Assembly: GCA_023630585.1 (NCBI GenBank)
Contig: CM042544.1
Location: forward strand, 12,139,756-12,203,755
Source: Cranoglanis bouderius
Lineage: Eukaryota; Chordata; Actinopteri; Siluriformes; Cranoglanididae
DNA: 64,000 bases
Direction: 5' to 3'
The translations under genes and the position numbers were made by a program. Positions within the stretch are counted from its first letter, which is position 1. Each line of letters begins with the position of its first letter. Under the pieces are notes generated by a model. That model saw only the letters and a program-made list of their open reading frames with translations. It was not told the origin of the DNA and did no database searches. Below, piece by piece: positions 1 to 14,723 of this stretch.

Positions 1-297
1 CATGTCGCGAATATTTTTTAGACAAGACTTTCTGATATCCATATTTGGCACTGCATCCACAAGTCATCAATTATATCATTAATGAAGATACCATAATTTA
101 ATGGAAAATTATCATTCTCTCTAATGAAATGTGAAGTAAACATATGAGAATCTATCAGTATTTTTTCTAAATGTGCACACTTTTGGATTAAATGCCCTAA
201 TGGAGTTTAGTGCAGCTCTGTGTTCACAAATAAATGGGAGCAGATACGACTGAAAAAGTACGTGTCCTTCTTTTATGTGAAATATATGGAAAGCCAA

Positions 298-925
298 ATG
301 GGTCATTATTCACGTGCATCGTTGTGCCATTTTAAGTTTAAAAACATCGTTTTCTAATCGCCGCCAGGCGTTAAGTTAATGCCACACATCATTTAATAGG
401 CACATTAATTTGCTCATTACAAAGCATAGAGAAGGAACTTTGTTTTACAACTTTGTTCTACCTCGCCATAGTTGGTGTTTTGAATGTGTTGTGTGTTGAA
501 TGAATGAATCTATGGCAAGTCAGATCATTCAACTGGCAAAACACCAATTATGGCGAGGTAAGGATGAAATAGGTAAGGATTTTTGTCCATAAATATTATT
601 CATTATTTAATAATGAATGAAGGACATCAGGTCAAGGATTATGAGACAACAGAAGTCAGGTGCAGTGATTTGTCTGCTTGCATTGTAAAACAGAGTTCCT
701 TCTCGCCAATGTTGGTGTTTTGCCGATTGAATGATCTAACTTGCCATAGTTTCCTCAAACACAGTAGAGGGGGAGCTTTGTAATGAGCAAATTAATGTGC
801 CTATTAAGCAATGTGTGGCGTTAACGCCATTCAGCGTGTGATGCTAACTTAACGCCTAACGGCGCTTGGCATTTATTTAATGCCTGGCGGCGATTAGAAA
901 ATGATGCACACGAATAATGGCCCAT
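298..925. mobile_element. Foldback/MITE-like inverted-repeat element
   Basis: The two ends are inverted copies. ATGGGTCATTATTC at 298 pairs with GAATAATGGCCCAT ending at 925, and the arms continue inward for about 140 bases (298-440 against 776-925), including shared GCCGCCAGGCGTTAA and GCACATTAATTTGCTCATTA blocks. A second inner inverted pair, CCTCGCCATAGTTGGTGTTTT-like, lies at 461-481 and 538-558. No transposase ORF is present, so this is a non-autonomous element. The superfamily and target duplication could not be fixed. Confidence 0.6.
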
Positions 926-939
926 TACAAAATAACGAA

Positions 940-1368
940 ATATGAACATTAGTTTTCTAGCACAAAATTAAATGTTACAGAAAAATGTTTGTATGTCATT
1001 AAAGAAAGCAGCATATTACATAAGAAACACTTTTCAGACAAAAAACATAATGAAGGCTGCTGGGTTTTGCTGCAAAAATAAGAAGCAAGTGCGAAAGTCA
1101 AAGTCCAGAAGAACTATGGCTGGTTCTACAAGATGCTCAATAAAACTTACCAGCTCATTTCCTTATAAAACTGCACAAATTGTACCGGAGACTACTATTT
1201 TTATTTTTATTTTTAGTCACACCAGATATTGACTTTGTTTCATTTACTACAGTTTACTGCATTTTACAGTATTTATTTTTAAATGTAGAAATATTTAATT
1301 TCATTATTTTGAAGGCCTTTTCTCTACAGCATTTCTTTGCATGTGCCTAAAACTTTTGCAGAGTACTG
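940..1368 (+). mobile_element. Non-autonomous TA-flanked MITE (CAGTACTGTGCAAAAG family), 5' truncated
   Basis: This belongs to the dispersed family whose complete copies begin and end with CAGTACTGTGCAAAAG-type inverted termini. This copy keeps the internal block (CTAGCACAAAATTAAATG onward) and the right terminus ending in GAGTACTG at 1368, followed by a TA dinucleotide. The left terminus is missing. Short ORFs inside are not conserved as proteins. Other copies lie at 11.4, 12.25, 41.6, 45.5, 57.4 and 63.86 kb. Confidence 0.7.
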
Positions 1369-2296
1369 TATGTCACTGAATGAAGCTTAATTTATTCATT
1401 AATAATTTTTATGCGCTTTCACGTGTTTATTTCACAGTGATACTTCCCTTCCCTATAGTTGTATCTGCATGCAAGACTCAGTCTGAAAATACAGCATCCT
1501 CATCAGCAGGTAAGTAAATGAATACAATAGCCAAACAGTGAGTAAAGTGAGGTGAATTCGTGATGATACTTCCCTCCCCTCAAAACAAGAATATTTGGAA
1601 ATTAAACAGAATTTGTCATCAGCATAGACATTCTAGTTTCTAAATGCATGTTCATTGTCTTATAATTAACAATTCATCCATGCACATACGTTTTTATTAC
1701 ATTTATTTTGTCCTTGTAACCTTAAATCAAAATATGATTGCTCTTCCGTTGAAACGCTGACTTGTTTTGCTGACGCACACAAGGCCGCAAGACAGTTCAG
1801 CCCAGGCGGTTAGGAATTAGCTGGTAACCCTGTTCATACACAAAATGTGTACAAACTAAATCATACTGTCAACATTTTATAATTACGGCTTATTAGGATT
1901 AATAACAATTTGCTTTCACCATATTTTTTTCCACATTTTTTCAGCCTGTTTTCCACTGTTGAGTAATTTATCAGTTTATGTGTTGATGCCTATACTATTC
2001 ATATGCTGCATTTTAAGTTGGGTGTTTTTATTTATTTATTTATCTATTTATTTATTTATTTGTAACCATTCAGGACTTCAGCCTGCAATACAGCAAAACA
2101 ATGAAGAAGCAGGTTTGTTTGTAGCCTTTTCTACATTAAGACCCATGAAGATAGATAATTGATGAAGTAAAATTGTTTTCTGTTTGAATTTTTTATTTAT
2201 TTACACTGTTTTGTTTGCAAAATGTAGCCGTTAATGTTTAGACTTCTTAATTATGTATCTTGAAATTGGCCTAATTCACTTCTGATTCAGCCGATT

Positions 2297-3404
2297 TGTT
2301 ACAATACCAGACGGAGGGAGGCAGGATGCATGCGCAGGGGAAATATTCAGTTTAATAGGAACAGTTCATTCAAAAATAATGGAACATAACACAAACCATA
2401 ATCCATCAAAGGGTAACGTAACAATCCAAAACGAGATACTCCATCCGGCAGTACTTTCCAAAAGGGATAATCCACACGGCATATATTCCAACAAAGAGTG
2501 AACATAAGAACAAGGCAAAACAAAACAGAAGCGAACACACTAAGCTAGGCTATGGTATAGAACTCACGAACTAGGAGCTAAGGACTGATGAGCTATGGAC
2601 TGGGAACTAGGAACAGGAAGCTATGAGCTATGGTTTAGGAATCCTGAACTAGGGGCAAAAGAAAGCAAGAAGATAGCAGGCGTGCAGCACATGCTATGAA
2701 GAACTTTACTTTGCTCTATATCTATCTAATACTCCGCGAGGAAGCGGAAACGGAAGGAGGTTTATATACACAAACAAATTAGAAACAAACGACGTTAAAC
2801 ACAGAACACCTGACCCTAATAATTAAACCATAAACGTAAAACCTATCAATGAACAGGGGCGGAGACATGACATAAACCGGGGAACCAATAAACATAAAGG
2901 AGGTGGAGACATGACGTAAACCCAAAACAAAAGCACATGGCAAAGTAAACAAAACGGGAGTTCATGAATACATAGTCCAGCATGTTTTTGTGAATGAGGC
3001 TCAAGGGCACTACTCGCTAGCCTCTGCTAGCAGCGTAGCGAGAGGGAGACTCTAGCAGAGCCCCCCCGCCAAAGGCGCTTCTCCCGAAGCGCCGAAAGTT
3101 CTGACCATTCTGGCGGACCTGGGCCCCTGGGCAGGATCATAACGTCTGCCCCCCAGGACCTGAGGCTGGCGATGTCCCGTGTCCCGAGGCCAGAGCGGAG
3201 CATGTCGGGTTGTCCCTTCGGCCCTGGTCGAGAAGTTGGTCGAGAACTTTTTGCGGTGCTTGACCTGGTGCTTGGCCTGGAGCTTGGAGCTGTGCATGAC
3301 CTGATGCTTGGCCTGGAGCTTGGAACGGTGCTTGAAGCGTGGAATGCGGAAGGGCGCTACTTGCTAGCCTCTGCTAGCAGCGTAGCGAGAGGGAGACTCT
3401 AACA
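2297..3404 (-). mobile_element. Solo LTR (retrotransposon), minus orientation, with 5-bp target duplication
   Basis: The segment starts TGTTA and ends TAACA, the TG...CA borders of LTRs, and is flanked by the direct repeat CGATT at 2292-2296 and 3405-3409. Read on the minus strand it has LTR-like composition, with a TATATAAAC promoter-like motif (near 2761-2770) and a TATTAAACTG polyadenylation-like stretch near its 3' end. No internal gag/pol region is present. It lies in the intron between exons 2 and 3 of the CCDC106-like gene. An imperfect repeat of about 50 bases (CTAGCCTCTGCTAGCAGCGT core) occurs twice, near 3010-3056 and 3352-3400. Confidence 0.75.
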
Positions 3405-4643
3405 CGATTTATGTTTTTTTCCTGTAGCCAAGTAACATATATTTGATTTCTCTTTTAGAAGCACCTACTGTACAGGTTGCTCTTGACAAAGCAAAACTGA
3501 CAATTGAGATTCAAAAGCAGAAGGTCCTTCATCTTCAGGAAAAAGTCAACTCTCTGACAGAGAGTAACATCAGCTTTATGAGCTTTTAAAATAATGTCTT
3601 ATTATTAACATAGACTGTAGGTAGACTGCTCCTGTCTGTACCTTTAACTCACACACACACACTCAGATCGGGGTCTGTTTGTAAGCCAGAGGTTACCAAA
3701 CAGACAGACAACACACACGTAGCCGGGAGCAGGGATGTGGAAAATTATTTCAATTGCGCATTTTATGATTGATGTTTAAACAGTCATACATTTTTCCGTT
3801 AGGGATTAAAGTTATAAACGGGACCTATCCTTTGGGTTCACACAAAAGGTACCATGTTCTAAGTTGTTTAACACATCCAGATGTAAATATGAGGAAATAT
3901 TTTTTTTCTTTTTTCAACTTTTGATCTCAAACCCAAATGTCTTCAATGTATAGTGAAAACAGTATAATTGGCCTTGCTGTTCCAGTACAGGGAACTGTAC
4001 TTTGAGAACAATCGTGTTGGCAAGTATGTTGCAAAATGTCATTTAAAATAATTTTAAATGATTTCAGTCAGGAGAATTCTTGCATTGGAAAAGAAAATGC
4101 TCTGGAGCCTGAGGGTGAAATTCTTTATTGCTGAATAATAATCAGTGAGACATTGGAGTCTTTTTCTGTCATACCCTGTCATATGACTGGTTGATGAACA
4201 GGGATGTTGCAGCCAAGATCTTTAGCCAAAAATTAATTTAATTTGTGTTAAGATATTAAAACTTCAAAATTAAAGTAAGTGTGGTTCATACTATTTATAG
4301 CAATCTGGTTTTACCTCTAGTTTCATGCTCTCAATATATTTCTTACTTATTCTGAGGCGTGAACCAGTTAATTCACCTGGACAAGCATCATCATCAACTA
4401 CAGCTGTGTCACAGGAGAATGAGTCCAGTGATGACTCTTCGAATTCCTCAGGATCATCGGATTCTGAACCCCGAGCAAAAAAGAAGAAGAAGAAAGATGA
4501 AAACAAAAAGAAATTCAAGAAAATGAGGGTTGATAACTGCAGGCGAGGTAAGCTTATTCTATCAAAATTCACTTAAGGGTATAGGTTATCCTGAAATAAA
4601 AATTCTATGTGAATAACCACATATTTATTTTGTGGTCTATTTT

Positions 4644-5280
4644 TAAACGATTAGTTCACATAAAAATGCTAATTTTCGGTATTAAAATTTACTCACCCAT
4701 ATGCCATCTCAACCTTTTTTAAATACTGCAGAAAACACAGATTTTTTTTGAAGGAGATATGATTTCTATTTGTCAATGGAGTCTAAAATTTTCAAGCTTC
4801 AAAAGAGACATAAAGGCAGACCAAAATATATATTTTTTTCACTATATATATTTAATGTAACCAGTCCCTCCTAACGCAAAAATCAAGGAAACTCTGCTAT
4901 ATTCGCAGGAACTTGCAATTTTTCAAAATTATAGCAGATTTTCCGCAGATTTGGGCCAAGACGTGCCACGTGACATCTTCGCCACGTGGCGTCGTCACAA
5001 CACTCATTCAGCCAAAGCCCCCTTCGATTCATGTGTGAAACATGACTACAGCTAAAAGATCTCATTTACCAACAAACATCATTGCGAAAGACAATTTTGA
5101 GCAATTGCGAATTCACCAGTTCAAGTAGTTTTCCGCAAAAAAGCACAAAAAACTCTGCAAGTTGCTTCAAAAAAAAGCCGCAGCAAAAGCAATCATTTTT
5201 GGCCACAACAATCACAAAAAAAGATCTGTACAGACTGAATGGTTAAAGAATTTACATTTTGGGTGAACTACTCCTTTAAA
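4644..5280. mobile_element. Non-autonomous DNA transposon with TTTAAA...TAGTTCAC termini
   Basis: The left end TTTAAACGATTAGTTCAC and the right end GTGAACTACTCCTTTAAA are inverted copies with two mismatches. The sequence between them has no coding frame of transposase type. Termini of the form AGTAGTTCACCC are widespread in fish repeats. It sits in the last intron of the CCDC106-like gene, so that gene carries two independent insertions. Confidence 0.6.
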
Positions 5281-6132
5281 GGCACTGATTCCCAACCAGG
5301 TATACATGTGCACTCTTTAAATGTATATCAGAATGCATTTATACTTTACTTGTCCCAAAATGGTACATGGTATCCTAATGTGTAAAGAAGATACCTTTGA
5401 GGGTATTACCCCAGTGGCAAGCTGTTGTACTCCTAAAAGTAAATTTGTTTTCAGGGTACTCGAGGTTCTAGGGAGTTCCTGGAATGATTTTGATTTTGAT
5501 TTTGCTTTGTTTAACCTATAGAAAATAAGTAATTGTGAATGATTTTTTTTTAGTTCATTTTAAAGAAAAAAAAGTTTGTTATTTGAATTAATAAAATGTG
5601 TGTGAATGATGCTCAAAGAATATGTGCTACTTGGTAGGTCTATTTTTCACCCACAGTATCGATTTTATTTTTTGTTTAAAAGTGACTGATAATATTAATG
5701 ATAATAGTTGATCAATGAATAAAACAGACAAAAAGCATCAGAAACACTATTTTAAGAAATTCAGGGGCTTAAAAATATTTGTGTTTTTTTTTTTGTTTGT
5801 TTGTTTGTTTGTTTTCTTGCAGTAAGAACCCCTGAAGTCTCCATCAAATGCTACCACAAAGTTTTACAACTGGTATAGGTGGCTTCAGTAAAGCTGAAGC
5901 ATACAATAAAATGAATGGTGATAGAAATACTATTGTCATGCAAGCCCCCATTGCTGAGTTGGCAACAGCAAATTCTGAGGAGTTAAAAGCTTTGAGGGCA
6001 AACTTTAAAATAAGGGGAAGCATCCAGAAATTTTCTGATATTTGTCTTGCATGTTGCCTGACTCAGTCTAATGTGGACGTGATAAGTAATTTGAAAGAGA
6101 GCAGTGCCCTTCTTGATATTTCCAAAAAGTGA

Positions 6133-7445
<1,313 letters not shown>

Positions 7446-7447
7446 TA

Positions 7448-9039
7448 CAGGTGCCAGGTGCATCTCAATAAATTAGAATGTCATGGAAAAGTTCATTTAT
7501 TTCAGTAATTCAACTCAAATTGTGAAACTCGTGTATTAAATAAATTCAATGCACACAGACTGAAGTAGTTTAAGTCTTTGGTTCTTTTAACTGTGATGAT
7601 TTTGGCTCACATTTAACAAAAACCCACCAATTCACTATCTCAACAAATTAGAATACTTCATAAGACCAATAAAAAAAAACATTTTTAGTGAATTGTTGGC
7701 CTTCTGGAAAGTATGTTCATTTACTGTACATGTACTCAATACTTGGTAGGGGCTCCTTTTGCTTTAATTACTGCCTCAATTCGGCGTGGCATGGAGGTGA
7801 TCAGTTTGTGGCACTGCTGAGGTGGTATGGAAGCCCAGGTTTCTTTGGCAGTGGCCTTCAGCTCATCTGCATTTTTTGGTCTCTTGTTTCTCATTTTCCT
7901 CTTGACAATACCCCATAGATTCTCTATGGGGTTTAGGTCTGGTGAGTTTGCTGGCCAGTCAAGCACACCAACACCATGGTCATTTAAGCAACTTTTGGTG
8001 CTTTTGGCAGTGTGGGCAGGTGCCAAATCCTGCTGGAAAATTAAATCAGCATCTTCAAAAAGCTGGTCAGCAGAAGGAAGCATGAAGTGCTCCAAAATTT
8101 CTTGGTAAATGGGTGCAGTGACTTTGGTTTTCAAAAAACACAATGGACCAACACCAGCAGATGACATTGCACCCCAAATCATCACAGACTGTGGAAACTT
8201 AACACTGGACTTCAAGCAACTTGGGCTATGAACTTCTCCACCCTTCCTCCAGACTCTAGGACCTTGGTTTCCAAATGAAATACAAAACTTGTTCTCATCT
8301 GTAAAGAGGACTTTGGACCACTGGGCAACAGTCCAGTTCTTCTTCTCCTTAGCCCAGGTAAGACGCCTCTGATGTTGTCTGTGGTTCAGGAGTGGCTTAA
8401 CAAGAGGAATACGACAACTGTAGCCAAATTCCTTGACACGTCTGTGTGTGGTGGCTCTTGATGCCTTGACCCCAGCCTCAGTCCATTCCTTGTAAAGTTC
8501 ACTCAAATTCTTGAATCAATTTTGCTTGACAATCCTCATAAGGCTGCGGTTCTCTCGGTTGGTTGTGCATCTTTTTCTTCCACACTTTTTCCTTCCACTC
8601 AACTTTCTGTTAACATGCTTGGATACAGCACTCTGTGAACAGCCAGCTTCTTTGGCAATGAATGTTTGTGGCTTACCCTCCTTGTGAAGGGTGTCAATGA
8701 TTGTCTTCCGGACAACTGTCAGATCAGCAGTCTTCCTCATGATTGTGTAGCCTAGTAAACCAAACTGAGAGACCATTTTGAAGGCTCAGGAAACCTTTGC
8801 AGGTGTTTTGAGTTGATTAGCTGATTGGCATGTCACCATATTCTAATTTGTTGAGATGGTGAATTGGTGGGTTTTTGTTAAATGTGAGCCAAAATAATCA
8901 CAATTAAAAGAACCAAAGATTTAAACTACTTCAGTCTGTGTGCATTGAATTTATTTAATACACGATTTTCACAATTTGAGTTGAATTACTGAAATAAATG
9001 AACTTTTCCACGACATTCTAATTTATTGAGATGCACCTG
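7448..9039 (-). mobile_element. Full-length Tc1-like transposon with ~200-bp IR/DR termini
   Basis: The ends are CAGGTG...CACCTG, flanked by TA at 7446-7447 and 9040-9041. The terminal inverted repeats run about 200 bases on each side. Each holds an outer ATCTCAATAAATTAGAATG and an inner ATCTCAACAAATTAGAAT direct repeat, the IR/DR arrangement known from fish Tc1 elements such as Sleeping Beauty relatives. The left terminus carries a 7-base duplication-like insert (GTGCCAG) that the right one lacks. The transposase is on the minus strand. A second, rearranged copy lies at 53.4-54.8 kb. Confidence 0.9.
7736..8776 (-). pseudogene. Tc1-type DD34E transposase with a single in-frame stop
   Basis: This is the cut-and-paste transposase of the surrounding element. 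The N-terminal part (start 8776) has paired helix-turn-helix DNA-binding domains (GCSQSAVSKHVNRKLSG). The catalytic domain shows LFTDENKF (first Asp), IFQQDLAPAHTA (second Asp) and NSPDLNPIENLWG (Glu). One TGA at 8516-8518 interrupts the reading frame after IVKQN. The related copy at 54.6 kb has CGA at this place, so the change looks like a CpG transition. Apart from that stop the frame is open from start to end, so the copy is young compared with the other transposases here. Confidence 0.88.
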
Positions 9040-9041
9040 TA

Positions 9042-10821
<1,780 letters not shown>

Positions 10822-10901
<80 letters not shown>
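10822..10901. repeat. (TA)n microsatellite
   Basis: A nearly pure TA array directly after the right end of the second Tc1 element and before a third Tc1 remnant. Confidence 0.95.
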
Positions 10902-10903
<2 letters not shown>

Positions 10904-11380
10904 AAACTGACCACACAGTGGTTGAAGGAGAAATGGGTGAATGTCCTTGCATGGCCTAGTCAGAGCCCAGACTTAAACCCCATGAAAATCTACGGTTATG
11001 ACGAAGACTGCAGTCCACAAATGGTCACCATCAAATTTAACTGAACTTGAGCAGTTCTGCAAAGAAGAGTGGGCAAATATTGCAAAGCCTAGATGTGCAA
11101 AGTTAGTAGAGACATATCCGAACAGACTAAAGACTGTAATTAAAAAATTAAGGCAAATTAAAGCAAGGGGGTGATCCTTTTTCCAACTCAGTGATTCTGG
11201 TTTTTAATTTTTTAAATTTTTTTCTGACATGTTGGTGTTATATCTTTCACTTGGATGTTATAAGTTGCACTGAGTAAATACAGCTGGATAAAACAAAAAC
11301 TGTGTCTGTCTTCATTTCAGGCTGAAAAGCAACAAAATATGATTATTTTAAAGGGGGGTGATTCTTTTCTATACCCACTG
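10902..11380 (+). mobile_element. 3' remnant of a third Tc1-like family
   Basis: The reading frame encodes WPSQSPDLNPM, the Tc1 region containing the catalytic Glu, followed by decayed sequence matching the usual C terminus (ELEQFCKEEWANIAKPRC-like) in a shifted frame. The block ends with a terminus, CTATACCCACTG at 11380, followed by TA. The 5' part of the element is absent; the fragment starts at the TA array. Confidence 0.75.
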
Positions 11381-11384
11381 TATA

Positions 11385-11769
11385 TATATAGTAGTCTCCA
11401 GTACAAAAAAATAGTAGTCTTCAGTACAATTTGTGCAGTTTATAAGGAAATTAGCTGTTACATTTTGTTGAGCATCTTGCAGAACCAGCCACAGTTCTTG
11501 AGACTTTGACTTTTGCACTTGCTTCTTATTTTTGCAGCAAAACCCAGCAGCCTTCATTGTGAAAAGTGGTCTCTTACATAATATGCTGCTTTCTTTAATG
11601 ACATATAAACATTTTTCTGTAACATTTAATTTTGTGCTAGAAAACCAATGTCTGGGAATCTAAACTGTTTTTTGTACTGACTTGATAATGTAGAAGACAT
11701 AAAATAAAAAAATCTATAACAAAGTTTGTACTAAAAAAATAGGGTGCCTAAAACTTTTGCACAGTACTG
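11385..11769 (-). mobile_element. MITE, CAGTACTGTGCAAAAG family, inverted partner of the 12.25-kb copy
   Basis: It contains the family's internal block in minus orientation and the terminus GCCTAAAACTTTTGCACAGTACTG ending at 11769, followed by TA. With the copy at 12250-12754 it forms a large inverted pair. The match continues about 70 bases beyond the element's terminus. Confidence 0.75.
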
Positions 11770-11841
11770 TACACGTGTGATCTTGATCTTGTATTGAAGC
11801 ATTAATTTTATAGTGATGACTACTGCACTCTGTGAATGTGT

Positions 11842-11850
<9 letters not shown>

Positions 11851-11930
<80 letters not shown>
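11851..11930. repeat. (TA)n microsatellite at the centre of an inverted repeat
   Basis: An alternating TA run with a single C interruption, lying in the spacer between two inverted MITE copies. Confidence 0.95.
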
Positions 11931-11932
<2 letters not shown>

Positions 11933-12249
11933 CACACCAGGGCAAGTGCAACTTACTTGATCAGCAAATACTGTCCAAAATTTCCCTACAATTTTATACA
12001 ATTTTTATGTATTTCAGGATGGAAGACATGTAATTTAAACAGAGGAATAAATTATATGTCTTTTAATTTATAAGTTTATGTTATAAATGACTTTTTAGTT
12101 GTTGTTTTTTTTACTGTTTTTACTGAGGATTGTCTGAACCACTATATTTTTTCATTTGTAAAATACATTGTCTATATACACATTCACACAGTGCAATAGT
12201 CATCACTATAAAATTAATGCTTCAATACAAGATCAAGATCACACATGTA

Positions 12250-12754
12250 CAGTCCTGTGCAAAAGTTTTAGGCACCCTATTTTTTTTAGTACAAACTTTG
12301 TTATAGATTTTTTTATTTCATGACTTCTATATGATCAAGTCGGTACAAAAACATTTTAGATTCCCAAACATTAGTTTTCTAGCACAAAATTAAATGTTAC
12401 AGAAAAATGTTTGTATGTCATTAAAGAAAGCGTAAGAGACACTTTTCAGACAAAAAAACAATGAAAGCTGCTGGGTTTTGCTGCAAAAATAAGAAAGTCA
12501 AAGTCTCCAGAAGAACTGTGGCTGGTTCTGCAAGATGCTCAGTAAAACTTACCAGCTCATTTTGTATAACTGCACAAATTGTACCAGAGACTACTATTTT
12601 TCTTTTAATTTTTTGTCACACCAAATATTGTTCAAAACTTTGTTTCATTTACTACTGTTTACTGCTCTTTACAGTATTTATTTTAATATAAAAACATTTA
12701 ATTTCATTATTTTGAAGGCATCTTTGCTCTACAGCATTTCTTTGCACAGTACTG
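12250..12754 (+). mobile_element. Complete MITE, CAGTACTGTGCAAAAG family
   Basis: It begins CAGTCCTGTGCAAAAGTTTT and ends TTTGCACAGTACTG, with TA on both sides (12248-12249, 12755-12756). At about 505 bases without a transposase it fits a Tc1/mariner-derived MITE. Confidence 0.8.
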
Positions 12755-12802
12755 TATAGCTGCATGGTCTTGGTCTTGAGCTAAATTGCCATTAGGTGTG
12801 AA

Positions 12803-12913
<111 letters not shown>

Positions 12914-13378
12914 CAAATCCCAGTCAATCACTATGTGATTGTACTATGTGAGTTGTACATCAATAAAACAAGCATGTCATTATGCAACACCACAGAATAT
13001 GATTGAGAGATACTGAACATATTGAACATATTCAACTTTGACATATTGAAGATTGTCAGTTCATATTGTCAAACTCAAAGTCATATTGTTGTTTTCATTC
13101 TTTATTAATGCTGCACAAATGTTGACATTTTTTTAATGCACGTACAGGAGAGCATCATAATATACAGTTATGTACAGTACAAGCCTATGATCTACACCTG
13201 CACATGACTACCTATCACATTGTTATTTCTTCTGCTGTAATGATATACCGGTTAAGGCCATGGTGGATTGCACATCTGATTTATGTCAAATTGAGAAATT
13301 AATAGCTAAAGCTAAAGCATCTCAGGCAGCACAGTCAGAGGTGCAGGGAAAGTGGTTGGAAGTCACTTGGCCTTGATT

Positions 13379-14424
13379 TTAATGTTTTTCAGCAGGCAGC
13401 CATGTGTCCAGCACGGGTTTGATGTTGTTGATGGCAGCGTCCAGGTAAATGCCAAAATAGGGACGCAGGTATTCGCCATAGGCACCAAGAGCAGCCAAAC
13501 GTGCCTTATCTACAACAGGCTTCAGCTCCTCAACCACAGCACTGAATTTACCATATACACAAACACAAACAAAAAAACAAACAGTTTTTTTACCTGGGTG
13601 CACTGTTAAAAAACATGTTGGAGTAACATTTCTGATCAAAGAGCGAGGACACACTGAAAAAAAAATATAAATAATTCTATAATGATTTGTATTAGAATGT
13701 TCAGAAATAGTACCAACAGGTAAAATGAGGCAGCAGAATTTGGGAAAAGCATTTTAGAGACCATATCAATATCCTATATTTCACACTAATGCAGTGCTTA
13801 GGTCTGTTGGTGTTCAATACAGAACATTGAGTTAGTGTGGTATGGCCTAAAAGCATTGTCTCAGATACTCACGTGGCCAGCTTAGCAAAAGCTTGCAGCC
13901 TCTCATTTTCTTTTGCATGCTGTGCAACTTCCTTGGCCTTCTCCCCTGTGATTGTGCCCTCAGCCAGTTTCTCAAGGGTGGTATGAACATTCTCATAGGC
14001 GATAGCAAGCCTCTTGAAGAACACAGACTTTAAACCCTCATACTTTTCCACAAGCTCCTTATCAGGCTCTGGCACCTCGCACAGGCACAAAGATACTAAG
14101 GGGGAGACAAGAAAGCATCTAAGACCATTCAGTGCACTGAATTGTGCACTATTTGGCATAATTTGTATCTTAGATCTGCAGAATTTGTGAACACACACCA
14201 TATCTCTGCTGAATAAAGAACAAGTAACCATTAGTGTTTCATTTAAAAAGTTCCTCCCCGTTGTTAATCTTTATTTTCTTTCAAAGATAGTTTTCTTTTA
14301 CTTTCATATGTATGCTAATAAAGAAGGTTATCCCACATTTTTAATAGATGGCCTGTTAATAAATTTGTTCACATGCGCATTTCTTACCCTGGAGTGCAAC
14401 AATGAGAGCTAGTGCCAATTTCAT
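13379..14424 (-). CDS. apoa2: Apolipoprotein A-II / 14-kDa apolipoprotein (fish type)
   Basis: Three coding exons on the minus strand, 14424-14388, 14095-13873 and 13541-13379, join in frame (phases 1 and 2) to a 140-residue protein. The ATG lies directly at a splice acceptor. Residues 1-18 (MKLALALIVALQVSLCLC) form a signal peptide, so the mature protein starts near EVPEPDKELVEKY. The rest is amphipathic helix. The C terminus, with GEYLRPYFGIYLDAAINNIKP and WLPAEKH, is characteristic of the fish 14-kDa/apoA-II family, whose members are close to 140 residues. It is a secreted HDL-associated exchangeable apolipoprotein. A possible AATAAA (minus strand) lies at 13101-13106. It is the last gene of the minus-strand cluster. 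Orthology to mammalian APOA2 is conventional naming in fish and less certain than family membership. Confidence 0.88.
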
Positions 14425-14723
14425 CTGGAACAAGGAAGAAAGAAAAAAAGAAACAGACATAAGTAGACATTTAAGATATTCTTGCCAAATTGCAAAAGTA
14501 GTGTGTACCCCATAAGCCACTCATTTGGCAACCGCAGGTTCTCTCAAATTGTCCAACTGATTAATACTGCTTTCTTTTAGTCTAGTAATATGTTTAAGTA
14601 GTCACAATTACATGATTATACCAAACCACATGGGTAACCAGATGCATCTAAAACTGCACCATGTGTAACAATAATATGGAACAATTGAATATAGCAATAT
14701 GAATTTCATTTAAATTGCATTAC

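Larger units (their letters stand above)
1459..6132 (+). pseudogene. CCDC106-like coiled-coil protein gene, partial and frameshifted
   Basis: Five exons can be chained: 1459-1509, 2074-2112, 3459-3563, 4368-4547 and 5823-6132. Each has AG/GT borders and every junction is phase 1, which is strong evidence that they belong together. The chain encodes a Ser-rich start, a heptad-like coiled coil in exon 3 (LTIEIQKQKVLHLQEKVNSL), a Ser/Asp-rich acidic stretch followed by a Lys cluster in exon 4, and a C-terminal domain in exon 5 with DRNTIVMQAPIAEL. That order and the DRNT-PIAEL signature match CCDC106, a nuclear protein of poorly defined function whose relatives are numerous in fish. Exon 5 is broken: the spliced frame hits TAG at 5876-5878, while the conserved domain continues in another frame to the TGA at 6130-6132. 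No initiator exon was found. Possible explanations are a pseudogene, a sequence error or an unseen splice form. Confidence 0.65.

Noticed and set aside
3052..3402. Frames of 76-81 residues on both strands
   Set aside because: They lie in GC-rich sequence inside the solo LTR and show no domain or splice context.
4291..4572. 93-residue minus-strand frame with a Phe/Ser-rich run
   Set aside because: It is the reverse shadow of the Lys/Ser-rich exon of the CCDC106-like gene.
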